This document shows positions 32,990 to 43,100 of a stretch of DNA of 64,000 bases, piece after piece. Position 1 is the stretch's first letter. Each line of letters opens with the position of its first letter. The DNA is taken from positions 124,001 to 188,000 of the forward strand of contig JAVBMN010000018.1 of the NCBI GenBank assembly GCA_031552405.1, in the 5' to 3' direction. This DNA is from UBA1794 sp031552405 (GTDB lineage Bacteria; Bacteroidota; Bacteroidia; Bacteroidales; Bacteroidaceae). A program made the translations under genes and the position numbers. The notes under the pieces are model-generated. The model was not told the origin of the DNA. It made no database searches and saw only the letters and a list, made by a program, of their open reading frames with translations.

Positions 32990-35900
32990 CTCCTTCTTGT
33001 TGTTTTAAGAGGGTATCTAGCAAAATCCCAATTCACATTGTAATGAGTTTTAAAATAGCCGGCCGCATATTTATTGGCCCAAATTTCTGTCCAATAGACA
33101 TCATGAGGATAGTTGTCAGATCCTGATATTGGGACTTCGCTTCCAGCGGCACTAAAAGCACTTAAAGCAGCCGGAGCAATATACGCCGGCCCCCATATTC
33201 GGCTTTGGATAGTATGTCCATATTCATGCATGAACAATGGGTCGGTTATTGCATAATCATCAAAGTTTCCTTCTATTTTTCCCGGAATATCGATGTTTAC
33301 AAAACTGCCTAGAGTGACTCCCTTTCCTGTATTCACATTTGCATTCTCATGCGTTACAAAAGTTGCTCCTCCAAGATAATCCACCCGGACTCCATCGTGA
33401 GTAGCATTCTTTATATGAGAAAATAAATGGCCAGCAAATGTTTGTACCATTTCCCAGGTATGTCTGCTATAACCTTTAATGATTCCATTTCCGAAGCTGT
33501 TTTCGTCCAGATAGAAATTTCCTAAAAAGATCTCTAAACTATTATCAATACGTCCTGTAACAAGCCCGGCTGCTACTCCCACTAGAGTAGTAGCAGCCTG
33601 CGCATAAAGGTATCCTGTCATTGCAGCATCAACAACTCCTCCTATTACCGGTATGCAGGGGGCATATTGCATAGTTAAACCTAGGGCAGCTCCTGCGATG
33701 GCGCCTTGCCCGAAGTACTTGAGTCCATCTCCGATATTTTTTATGTCTCCGCGAATGGCATGAGCGGTCGTATTGCCAATGGCAAAAAGAGCTGCTGTAA
33801 TTGCAGGTACAGTCCACCAAAACTCTCCATCTGGATCTACATATTTCAGTGGATTATTTAAGCAGTATGCATATCGATTATGATTCAGCCAGTTGGTCGG
33901 GTCTTGTATGTAAGGGTCTGGGCTTAGAAATAATCCTGTACTTGGTTCGTATACCCTTCCGTTCATATTGATCAGGTCAAAGAGATCCAGATGTTCATGC
34001 ATGGTATAGCCACGGGATACGATATAAGGAGCGTTTGCGTCAGGCTCCATCCAGTTGACCGGATTTCGGCGTGCTCCGAAGGGGGTGTATGAATAGCGTT
34101 GCCTGAGTACGCTTCCTTCGGCCAGAGCCATTAAAGAACCTTGGCGGTCGGTATATGCGGAATACAGTTTTTTGTTGTTTCCGGTTTCCTTGTACACAGC
34201 CGCCAGCCCGTTACCTCCATAGATGTAATGAATTCGAGATACAGTACCGGCTGTATATTCTTCTTCATAATTATCGAGATAGTAGCGGTCAATATTGTCA
34301 CGTGTCTGTATGTGCATAAATACGCGCTGGTCATCCACGCCATAGTCAATATTAAAGCTTTCTGTTGTTCCTGTCTTCTGGAGGGTTTTTACCTTTTTGA
34401 ATTCTGTATAGGTAATATCCTGCGCGCCATTTCGGCTGATGGCCGAAGATACTTTATTGGATGTCGCTGAGTTATAGGTAAGGGTGGAGGACCATCCTAT
34501 ATAGTCATACATCCATGAGATTCGGTTTACTCCCGAAGTGCTGTATTCTATGTTGTCAAATGGATAGTTATTTGCGTCTTTCCAGCTGACTAAACGATCC
34601 AGATTATCATAGGTATACGTGTCTTTCTGATTGGTCAGTTCATCGGCGAATGTTTTCACGTTTCCATTTGGGTAATATGTATAACGCATATCTACAATAC
34701 CCGGAGCTTTGATGTCGGTTACCTGGTTTGAGGGGGTATAAAGATATTCTGTTATTACCCCGTTCTTCTTTTCTTTTTGTATCAACCCGTTACGATACGC
34801 GTTAACCTGTTCCCATATTACCCGGTTAAGGGTGTCTGTAACAGAAGTGAGATGGTTGTTTATGTCATAGTTGTAATTTACATAATATCCGGATGGATAA
34901 ATATCCTTTTTCAGCCTGCCGTAAGTGTCATATTCTTTACGGGCTACAAAGGTTTTTCCTTTAACCTGGTCTGTCACTTTGGTTACCTGATCATATATGT
35001 TGTATTCCCAGGAACGGGAATGGACATCATATGTGTCAATCTTCTTTAGCCGGTTATACCGGTCGTATTCATAGAAATGTGTAGGCTCGTTTCCACAGGT
35101 CTTATATTCCAGCAATCCTTCGTTGGTGTAGGAATAATACGTGGCGGTTTCTCCTCCTGATTTGTGTACCTGCTGACGCTGAGAGAGTAACTGCCCCCAT
35201 CCATCATATTGAAACCAGGTGGTTCCGGCATCGGGATCCACGAGTTTACTGCGGTTTCCCTGCAGGTCGTATTCCATTGATACGGTTCCTCCGTTATCGG
35301 GAGTACTTGATTTGAGCCGCGAGGCTGCGGTATAAACAAACTGGACAGACTTGCCATTTGTAGTAGTCTTTGCCACAAGGCCGTCGCTGTTCCATTCGGT
35401 ACGTATGGTACTGGTCGGGGTGGTTTCGATTTTATAATTGGAACCATAGGAAACGGTGAAATCACCTTCCGGAGTTACATCTTTTATAATACGGCCATAA
35501 CCGTCATAGGTATATTTATGAGTGGTTATTTCCACCTCGTTCTGGCCGGGGGCAAGATGTTCAGCTATCCGTCCTTCCGGTGTGTATCTTGTGGAAGTGA
35601 CGGCTGCATCAGTCTGCCTGCTACTGCTACTGCTTCGGTTATGGGTGCTGCTCCGCAGCTCCCGCCCATACTTGTCGTAATATGTCCAAAATTGCCTTCC
35701 CGGCTTATCAGGAAGAGTCTGGACAGTGTAATAGCGGGTTCCATCTGAGTAGGGACTCCATTCCAGGGCCTGGGTTTCTGTTACAGCGTTTGGATACTTT
35801 ATGGATGTGATTAAATCAAAAGTGTAATGGTGGCTGTATGTGGTAGTACCCATACGATCTGTTGTATTCTTAAGAAGTCCCTTGTCTTCATCCCATACAT

Positions 35901-38900
35901 AAGTGACTGTTTCGTTTAAAGGATTGGTTTGAGAGGCTATGAAACGCCCGCAAGAAGTATAAGCCAACTTAGTGGTCCGGCTGCCGTATCTGGCGGATTC
36001 TACTATTTTTAGCGGATGTCCGTATTTGTCATAGTCTAAGTCTGGATAACGGGTGGTCTTCATGTTGACATCTCCGTTATCCATTTTGGATTCTGTCAGG
36101 TTGCCTAATGGGTTATAGGTAAACAAGGAGGTACGCACCAGACTTGTATTGTCTGTCGAACAGGAAAAAGTAGCTTTATCCTCCGTAACTTTATTGACAC
36201 ACCATGCGCCATGCTTTCCATATTTGAAATCATGCCTTTCACTCTGTAAAGCACCTACTGTGCGTACTGTGATTGGGTTGTTAAATGTGTCAAGCGAGTC
36301 ATAATACTGGGTATAGGACTTGCCTCCGGCCAAATATTCAGAGTGGATAAGGGATTTTAACTGTGTACTAACCCGTTTACCGGGGTAAGTAACTATGTTG
36401 TAATCATATTGTTCCCTGCTTACAATACTATCTGAGCGGTTGTTGCCCACATACACCGTTTTGGCATACGGCTGCATAATGTAGTAGCTTCTTCCGGAAT
36501 AGGGGAAGTATTGCTCGGTAAGTTCCGTAAACCGTGTTTTTACATCTTTCTTCTCAAAATACCGGAAACCCATGAATCCCCGATATTTCCAGTTGACAAC
36601 CGGAGAGCCGTATTTATAGGATATGGCGGTATTTCCGTCATTGCTGCCGGAAAAGACCCTGAAAAGCGAGCTCTTTATAGGAATACAGCCTATGTTGAAA
36701 TAGTCGTTGAGAGAGTTTACTTTATAACTGGGAGAGGGGTCTGAAAGTGTCAGGTTGCAGTTAAAGTAAGGCTTGTATTCCAGATTCGTGGTGCCACTTA
36801 CGGGATTTGTCACGGAAAGCATCAGATTCTGATTGGGAGCTAAGTTAAGGTCCCTGATCACCAGTGTAGTGTCACTTCGCGTACCTGTCATGCTTAACCT
36901 TGCATTGGTCCAGCAGACCCTTCCATTTCCAAAGAAGTCTCCAAAAGAAGACGCCCCGGCAGGAAAAGCACTGATGCTGGAATATACCTGTTGAAATGAG
37001 CTGCCTGTGTTTTGATAAAACACCCATGAAGTGCGATAGAAATAATATCGATATATTTGTTTCCCATTTTTATCGATTCCTATGATGTAATCTAATTGCT
37101 CATCCCCGGAAACGATGTCCATAAGACCGTCCTGGTTGAAATCAATCAGATGCAATACATCACGCTCCTTGTACTTAACTTCATTAGGTGTGCGTAAAAC
37201 CGTTTTCATATTTACGATAAAACCTAAAGTCTGTACATTGAATGTATAATCCCCCTTATTATAAGCTACTTTCCATGCATTATCTTTTCTGAATATAATA
37301 TCTGTCAGGCCGTCTCCATTGAGGTCTCCAAATTGGCAGTAATCATCTTTTGTGATATTCAGACCGGGCGAATATGTTTTGGCGGCGTTTCCGGAGAACC
37401 AGTTCTCTATACCAAGATTGTTTGTGATAATCCGGTTTGTTCCATCCGCCAGGGTCAGCCATAAATCATCCCGGTTGCTTGCTCCGCCAAAGTTGACAAG
37501 TTTCATTCCGGTAATTTCACAGGGGGTTGCAAAATATTGGCTGCCGGTTCCTGAAAGGGCTCCTCCCTGTCCTTTCAGGGCGCCATAATGGTAGTGATAT
37601 AAAGTTGGGGCTATCCTGTCATATTCTCTAAGTATGTGAAACAACGCAGTAAAGGGTTCTCCATTAAGCTGGCCGGTAGAAAAGAAGGGTGGTTTCTTGG
37701 CCGAAAAGAATGAAGCATTGTTATACAGGGAAGTGCCATTGCCATCGGTGATTTTAATGCCTATATCACGATGAGTGTTTCCTTCGGAGATTTTACCCTG
37801 GTGGGATATATATACATAGTCTGTGGTAGAATTCCCATTGAAGTCTCCAAAGATGTAGTTGGGTTCCTCCTCCTTGCTGTCTTCCGGCCACCAGTCATGA
37901 ACCCCGATGGGAATACTCTGTACTTTTTTCCAGGCACCTCCTTCATACCTGCGTACATCAAGCACGGATTGCCCCAGATCTGTTCTTTCATAGCAGTCTG
38001 CTATCTCCATATATCCGTCGCCGTCAGAATCAATAGTAAACAGGTTTTGCCTTTTTTTATGGTTACCTGAATTGAATCGTAGCGAATCAATATCAACCAC
38101 AATTTCGGAAGAGATTGTTTTAGTCCCATAAGTGAACGTGGTAGGGTTTACCAATTTCACTCCCCGGTTATACAGGTCTACAGAAACGAGTGAACTAGTG
38201 TTCATAATATCTCCTGGAAGGGAGGAGTAGGTTAGCTGATATTTCTTCTGCTCATTGTTGTTAACCAATGTTTTGATGGACTTCAAACGTAATTGCAGGA
38301 GTGTTTCTTTTCCAGCCACATAGCCGCGTATTTCATCCGGGCGAAGCTCATAATCGAAGGAAACCACCAGATTACCAGTCGTTCCCAGTCTTTTGTTTCC
38401 TCCGTATGTGATTTTGCTGACCACATTCCCAACATATCCACCACTGGATAAAATGTAATCGATCTTCATGAAGTTACCATTCCCATCCACCACTTCCACC
38501 AGGTTCCAGCCCATCTTCACGGGAGATGCTTGTGTGTTGGCTATGGAATAGGCTGAGGCGTACGAAGAAGGGGCGGAAGCGCTTCCATAGGTCATGGTTA
38601 GTCCGTCCCTGGTAAAGGCCTTCAGGTATGTGGGGCCCCAGGAGTCTGCGCCATAGGCACATACAAGTGTAGTGGGGTCATTTTCCAGTCGGTATGCAAC
38701 CGTGTCGGCCCCTGCTGCTACTTTTATCAGGCGCTGACCATTTAAGGAAAGAGGGTCATTCTTTGTCCAAGTAATGGATGCGTTGGTGCCGTCATGGTAT
38801 GCAATCTTTGGGCTGCGTAAAACGCAGGAAAGGCCTGCCAGATTCCAGCCCCAACCGACCAGTCCTTTTCCGCTCTGGCTATTGTAAACCAGAGATAAAG

Positions 38901-39099
38901 AAGGTTCCATTCCTACGCCTTTAGGGCATTCAATGGGTATGGTGTAGGTGGCTGCGCCTGTGGGGGTAGCTGAAAGCTGCCCGGAGATGCTCCCCGGCAT
39001 GACTTCTTGTGCGGCTATATGGGAAGAAAGGATAAAGAATATCGCATAGAACAGAGATATGATTCGTGTTCTCTGTAGTTGTGGTTTTAGAAGTGTCAT
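32986..39099 (-). CDS. Giant SpvB/RHS-repeat protein with C-terminal metallopeptidase-like toxin domain
   Basis: A 2037-residue secreted protein with a signal peptide (IISLFYAIFFILSSHIAAQ). Residues about 35-330 are SpvB-like (GVGMEPSLSLVYNSQSGKG; GWGWNLAGLSC). FG-GAP/VCBS units follow (DLNGDGLTDIIF near residue 600; DFNQDGLMDIV near 660), then YD repeats from about 1030 to 1600. The RHS core ends near 1759 (GLFLSPDPYIQDPTNW; YCLNNPLKYVDPDGE). After this shell-closing motif, the variable 278-residue end has two hydrophobic stretches and then MHEYGHTIQS (HExxH, His1958-His1962) with a downstream WTEIWAN, as in zinc metallopeptidases. RHS shells enclose and deliver the C-terminal toxin. The four-base overlap with the lipoprotein gene couples them. 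Confidence 0.92.
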   Translation of the reverse strand: MTLLKPQLQRTRIISLFYAIFFILSSHIAAQEVMPGSISGQLSATPTGAATYTIPIECPKGVGMEPSLSLVYNSQSGKGLVGWGWNLAGLSCVLRSPKIAYHDGTNASITWTKNDPLSLNGQRLIKVAAGADTVAYRLENDPTTLVCAYGADSWGPTYLKAFTRDGLTMTYGSASAPSSYASAYSIANTQASPVKMGWNLVEVVDGNGNFMKIDYILSSGGYVGNVVSKITYGGNKRLGTTGNLVVSFDYELRPDEIRGYVAGKETLLQLRLKSIKTLVNNNEQKKYQLTYSSLPGDIMNTSSLVSVDLYNRGVKLVNPTTFTYGTKTISSEIVVDIDSLRFNSGNHKKRQNLFTIDSDGDGYMEIADCYERTDLGQSVLDVRRYEGGAWKKVQSIPIGVHDWWPEDSKEEEPNYIFGDFNGNSTTDYVYISHQGKISEGNTHRDIGIKITDGNGTSLYNNASFFSAKKPPFFSTGQLNGEPFTALFHILREYDRIAPTLYHYHYGALKGQGGALSGTGSQYFATPCEITGMKLVNFGGASNRDDLWLTLADGTNRIITNNLGIENWFSGNAAKTYSPGLNITKDDYCQFGDLNGDGLTDIIFRKDNAWKVAYNKGDYTFNVQTLGFIVNMKTVLRTPNEVKYKERDVLHLIDFNQDGLMDIVSGDEQLDYIIGIDKNGKQIYRYYFYRTSWVFYQNTGSSFQQVYSSISAFPAGASSFGDFFGNGRVCWTNARLSMTGTRSDTTLVIRDLNLAPNQNLMLSVTNPVSGTTNLEYKPYFNCNLTLSDPSPSYKVNSLNDYFNIGCIPIKSSLFRVFSGSNDGNTAISYKYGSPVVNWKYRGFMGFRYFEKKDVKTRFTELTEQYFPYSGRSYYIMQPYAKTVYVGNNRSDSIVSREQYDYNIVTYPGKRVSTQLKSLIHSEYLAGGKSYTQYYDSLDTFNNPITVRTVGALQSERHDFKYGKHGAWCVNKVTEDKATFSCSTDNTSLVRTSLFTYNPLGNLTESKMDNGDVNMKTTRYPDLDYDKYGHPLKIVESARYGSRTTKLAYTSCGRFIASQTNPLNETVTYVWDEDKGLLKNTTDRMGTTTYSHHYTFDLITSIKYPNAVTETQALEWSPYSDGTRYYTVQTLPDKPGRQFWTYYDKYGRELRSSTHNRSSSSSRQTDAAVTSTRYTPEGRIAEHLAPGQNEVEITTHKYTYDGYGRIIKDVTPEGDFTVSYGSNYKIETTPTSTIRTEWNSDGLVAKTTTNGKSVQFVYTAASRLKSSTPDNGGTVSMEYDLQGNRSKLVDPDAGTTWFQYDGWGQLLSQRQQVHKSGGETATYYSYTNEGLLEYKTCGNEPTHFYEYDRYNRLKKIDTYDVHSRSWEYNIYDQVTKVTDQVKGKTFVARKEYDTYGRLKKDIYPSGYYVNYNYDINNHLTSVTDTLNRVIWEQVNAYRNGLIQKEKKNGVITEYLYTPSNQVTDIKAPGIVDMRYTYYPNGNVKTFADELTNQKDTYTYDNLDRLVSWKDANNYPFDNIEYSTSGVNRISWMYDYIGWSSTLTYNSATSNKVSSAISRNGAQDITYTEFKKVKTLQKTGTTESFNIDYGVDDQRVFMHIQTRDNIDRYYLDNYEEEYTAGTVSRIHYIYGGNGLAAVYKETGNNKKLYSAYTDRQGSLMALAEGSVLRQRYSYTPFGARRNPVNWMEPDANAPYIVSRGYTMHEHLDLFDLINMNGRVYEPSTGLFLSPDPYIQDPTNWLNHNRYAYCLNNPLKYVDPDGEFWWTVPAITAALFAIGNTTAHAIRGDIKNIGDGLKYFGQGAIAGAALGLTMQYAPCIPVIGGVVDAAMTGYLYAQAATTLVGVAAGLVTGRIDNSLEIFLGNFYLDENSFGNGIIKGYSRHTWEMVQTFAGHLFSHIKNATHDGVRVDYLGGATFVTHENANVNTGKGVTLGSFVNIDIPGKIEGNFDDYAITDPLFMHEYGHTIQSRIWGPAYIAPAALSAFSAAGSEVPISGSDNYPHDVYWTEIWANKYAAGYFKTHYNVNWDFARYPLKTTRRR

Positions 39100-39104
39100 G
39101 TTGC

Positions 39105-39530
39105 TTAGTTTTTGATGATTTTATAGAAGGATTTATTTTCTCCCTGCATAAAGTTTATCAGATAGTATCCCGAGGGGTAAGAGGAGAGGTCTATTGTTAC
39201 AGATACATTGCCGGTGGCTTCCAGCGTTTTAAGAACTTTACCATTTTCATCGTATATCCAGATAGAGGCTGTTGCATCTTCTTCTCCGTTGGTAATGGAA
39301 AGGGTTACTTCCCCATCTGTGGGGTTAGGGAAAGCTGTCACATCACATGTTTTTAGCGAACTGCTTATTTTCTGTTCTTCCTCCTGGTTAAGTGGCGAGC
39401 GTTGACTCATATAGATTACTCTTCGGGCAATGCGATTCCCTGCGTTATCATATTCATAGGAGAAGCGTTGCTGGGCCACACATAAGACTGTACAGAAGAA
39501 AAAGCACAGGGTAGGTAGAATGGTTTTCAT
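39105..39530 (-). CDS. Small secreted protein with a single YD motif and T9SS sorting tail
   Basis: A 141-residue protein. The frame is open to 39605, but ATG 39530 gives a proper signal peptide (ILPTLCFFFCTVLCVAQ). Residues about 22-40 read FSYEYDNAGNRIARRVIY, one YD/RHS-type motif. The rest (VTAFPNPTDGEVTLSI; IWIYDENGKVLKTL; SSYPSGYYLINFMQGENKSFYKIIKN) is a type A T9SS sorting domain. It lies five bases upstream of the RHS gene on the same strand. Pairs like this recur in Bacteroidetes, which suggests that the small protein is linked to export or assembly of the RHS shell; inference. Confidence 0.83.
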   Translation of the reverse strand: MKTILPTLCFFFCTVLCVAQQRFSYEYDNAGNRIARRVIYMSQRSPLNQEEEQKISSSLKTCDVTAFPNPTDGEVTLSITNGEEDATASIWIYDENGKVLKTLEATGNVSVTIDLSSYPSGYYLINFMQGENKSFYKIIKN

Positions 39531-39562
39531 TTGCTGTTTTGTTATTGTTAATACTGTGTTTG

Positions 39563-39570
39563 CAAATATA
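39563..39570 (-). promoter_or_regulatory. Predicted -7 element of the RHS operon
   Basis: The minus strand reads TATATTTG, a match to TAnnTTTG, 32 bp upstream of the small T9SS-tail gene. An upstream TTTC lies at a 17-base spacing, slightly short. It would drive all four genes of the RHS island. Confidence 0.45.
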
Positions 39571-39672
39571 AACAGAAGTTTCAATATGAAACAGTTTTTA
39601 TGCAAAATATTTTAAAGTGCCTGCTAGTGATAATATCGTATGGGGATGCGTCACATCCCATATGACTTCAAA

Positions 39673-39732
39673 CCCTCCACGTTCCACTGACATCTGAAAC
39701 CCTTTACCATAAAGGGTTTCTCGGTGGAACGT
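39673..39732. repeat. Diverged palindrome of family A, with U-rich flank
   Basis: The segment starts CCCTCCACGTTCCAC (39673-39687), the same 15-mer as at 12008. ACGTTCCAC at 39679-39687 pairs with GTGGAACGT at 39724-39732. An inner hairpin of 11 bp (39696-39706 with 39710-39720) has the core GAAACCCTTTA. Unpaired bases separate the two stems. TTGTTTTTTC follows, so it could act as a terminator for plus-strand transcription. Confidence 0.75.
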
Positions 39733-39769
39733 TGTTTTTTCACTTTAGAAATTTGCCTCCGAAAACTGA

Positions 39770-39912
39770 TGCGCATGAATTGTTCAACTCGGGGGCACTA
39801 GTTGAGAGATTGGTGCCTACCAGATGGTTGCCTCGTGCGCATGAAATCTGGTGCGCTGCAGTTGCTTAAAGCCAGGCCTGAGATTTGAAAACACAGGCCT
39901 GGCTTTAAGCAA
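39770..39912. repeat. Intergenic palindrome cluster (family B)
   Basis: This falls in the 39606-40120 gene-free gap (515 bp). TGCGCATGAA occurs at 39770-39779 and 39836-39845 as direct repeats. A perfect 19-bp inverted repeat lies at 39862-39880 and 39894-39912 (arm TTGCTTAAAGCCAGGCCTG). The subsequence CAGGCCTGAGATTT, followed by AAAAC, and the nearby GCGCTGCAGTT recur at 51.09-51.13 kb, showing a dispersed element. The gap also contains the family A palindrome and the lacZ terminator; no gene was found. Confidence 0.72.
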
Positions 39913-40054
39913 ACTCAGCGCTGTGTTTTGATCTCTTTTCATAGGTTCCACTAGCCCCTTTGAAAGCTCTTGTGGAGGCAGTTACAATAGGTATCTCCAG
40001 GATAGTGGAAGGTGGAGGGGTATGAATAGAAAGCAGAATTGATGTACTGAAAAT

Positions 40055-40096
40055 AATACGGCTGCTTCCACTCGAAAAGAGGGAAACAGCCGTATT
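40055..40096 (-). terminator. Terminator of the beta-galactosidase gene
   Basis: AATACGGCTG (40055-40064) pairs with CAGCCGTATT (40087-40096), and TTCC/GGAA pair inside. It lies 24 bp beyond the stop on the minus strand and is followed there by ATTTTC. Confidence 0.62.
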
Positions 40097-40120
40097 GCTA
40101 TTTAGAATCAACGGTAGGTA

Positions 40121-43100
40121 TTAATCCAATACCTTGATGGTGTATCCGTACTGGTAGTCGGTATCGCGGAAACGATACTTGTCCAGCGGGCGGGCGCCCC
40201 AGGAGTGGAGTCCGCCTACGCCGCGTTGGAAGAGGTCTACGCAGAGGATTACTTCCCAGCGTGGGCTCACGTCGGAGGCATGCTGTTGCTTCTTGGTGGT
40301 ACCGGGGTCAAGGTCTTCGGGGCGGTTGTTTGTAGCACTTACCGAGAGGGGTTGCAGGCCGGAGATCATAATGCCGCGGCCTTCATCGTTCTTCAGGGTG
40401 AGCCAACGCACGTCGGTCTTGTTACCGGTTTCCTGCGGGCGGTAGTAGGGGAATGCCTGCTCGCTTACTTTGCCTTCCCAGATACCTACGAAGGTGTCGT
40501 CGTTACGATCCACGTAATTCTCGTGCGGGCCACGGCCGTACCATGTAAAGTTGCTATAAGAACCGGGCAAGGTCATGATCATACCGAAGCGCATAATCTC
40601 GGGAAGGTCTTTGCTGAGGGCTTGGTAGTGAGCCGATACGGTGAGGCTTCCGTCCTTGTTTACGGTGTAGGTCAGGTCTACCTTGGCTTCGATGCCGCGT
40701 AGCTTGGCTTCGTAATCGAAGGAGATGGTGCCGTCTTTCTCGGTGTATCCTTTATAAGTCATAATGGGGTTGCGTGCAGCTCCTTCCCAGAGGCGCATGG
40801 TGGTTTGGTCGCCGGAACCGAAGTCATTGTCATTCGGGGCACGCCAGAAGTTGAGCGAAGGCATGGAGCGGAGTACGCCGCCACGGTCCCTATAATTCAT
40901 GGAGAAGCTTGCGCCACGGCCTCCACCGCGGTTTCCACCGCCTGCGGCCTCGGCAGCTCCTGCACCTACGGTTTGCTCACCAGCTGTGGTGGGGCGGGGA
41001 GGTGCAGGGGCGCCTGTGGTGGCGGTATAGGTCACATCACCCACTTTTACTGTGATTCTGGCATCGTTTTTCTCGATATCAAGCGTGGCATTGCCCTGGG
41101 GCTTGGCAGCAAAGTAATTGTTGGCGGGGAAGGCTATTTCGCTCTTTGCGCATTCGAAACTTGCGGGGATAAACTGGTCGCCCACTTTGGTGTACACAAA
41201 TACGTTCAGGAAATATTCGGTGCCGGTGCCGGGGTTCATGGCGGGCAGGTTGATCTTGATGTTCTTCTTGGAGGCGGCGGGGATGGTGGCATCGAATGTG
41301 CCCTCTCCGGCTTTCTCGCCGTTCTTAAGGAGTACCCACTTGAAGCTGTAGTTCTTGGGGGTTACATCGGTAAATACGAAATCGTTGACAAGGGTCAGCT
41401 CTCCGCTGGCGGGGTTGGCGGATTCCGCCCAGATATTCTGGTATACCTGCTTCACAATGTAGGTGTGAGGCACATAATTCTGATCGGGGCTGATGATGCC
41501 GTCCATACAGAAGTTGTCGCTGTTCATCTTCATGTAGCTGCCCAAGTCGCCGCCGTAGGCCCAGTAGGAACGGCCCTGCTCATCTTTCGCGGGATAGCCG
41601 TGGTTGTACCATTCCCAGATGAAACCGCCCTGCATGTGCTTGCTGCTGCGCATTACATCCCAGTATTCCTGCATGTTACCCATGCTGTTACCCATGGCAT
41701 GAGCGTATTCGCACATGATGTAGGGGCGGGTAGCTTCTGCTGCCGCATCGCGTACCATCGATTCGTAGCTGGGGTACATAGGGAAGCTGACATCCGAGTT
41801 GGCAGCCCGGTAGGCGGGCTCGTATACGGTGGGGCGACTGGTATCGCGTTTCTTGGCCCATTCGTAGTTTACGGTGAAGGCTTCGCCATTACCGGATTCA
41901 TTACCGAGCGACCACATGATAACCGACGGATGGTTCTTGTCTCTTTCCACTACGCTAATGATGCGGTCAATGTGTGCCTGACGCCATTCGGGCAGGTTGG
42001 AGATGGAACGGGGACCCAGGTCACGTATACCGTGCGATTCCAGGTTGGCCTCGTCGATCAGGTAAATACCGTATTCGTCGCACAGCTTGTACCACAGCGG
42101 TTTCTGCGGGTAGTGCGAGGTGCGTACAGCGTTGATGTTCAGCTCCTTCATAAGCTGTATGTTGCGCATCATTTCTTTGAGGGTTACTACCTCGCCGGTG
42201 TTGCAGTTGAATTCGTGCAGGTTTACACCCTTGAACCATACCTTCTTACCGTTTACAAAGACCTGTGCATCCTTGATTTCCACTTTGCGGAAGCCGATGC
42301 GGTGCGAGGTGGTTTCTACTACCGCGCCTTTGTCGTCCTTCAGGGTGAGGAGCATGGTGTAGAGGTTGGGGGTTTCGGCCGTCCATTTCAGGGGCGAGGA
42401 TACGGTGCCTGCTACGGATACCTCAGCGGTGTTTCCAGCGGGGATCTGCGCCTTTTTGGTCTGGCTCCATACCTTCTTTCCGTTCTTATCCAAGAGCTCT
42501 ACGGTGAGGCTTTGTGCTTTTGCAGAACCGTCATAATTCTTCAGTACTACCTCGGCAGAGAAGACTCCGTTGCGGTAGTTCTTGTCCAGATCGGCATGCG
42601 AGAAATAGTCGTAGATGCGTGTCTGTGCAGTGCTGTACAAGTACACATCGCGGTTGATGCCTCCCAGACGCCAGTGGTCCTGATCCTCCAGATACGATCC
42701 GTCACCGTATTTATATACGCGGCATGCCAGCAAGTTCTTTCCGGGACGGATGTAGGGAGTGATATCGAATTCGGCGGGGCACTTGGCATTCTCGGTATAT
42801 CCTACCTTCTGGCCGTTTACCCATACGTACATGGCGGTAGTACCTCCTTCGAAGTGGATGAAGGTGCGGCGGCCGTTCCAGTCTGCGGGAACTGTAAATT
42901 CCTGGCGGTACGAGCCTGTGGGGGTGTCATCGAATTCTACATCCAAGTGCGAGGAGCCCCGGAATCCGAAGTTACTGGCCACATATACGGGGATGCCGTA
43001 TCCGTTGAACTCCCAGCTGCCGGGCACGGGCATATCCACCCACTTACCGGCATCGAAATCCTCACGATAGAAATTATCAGGTGCCTCACTGGCTTTGGCC

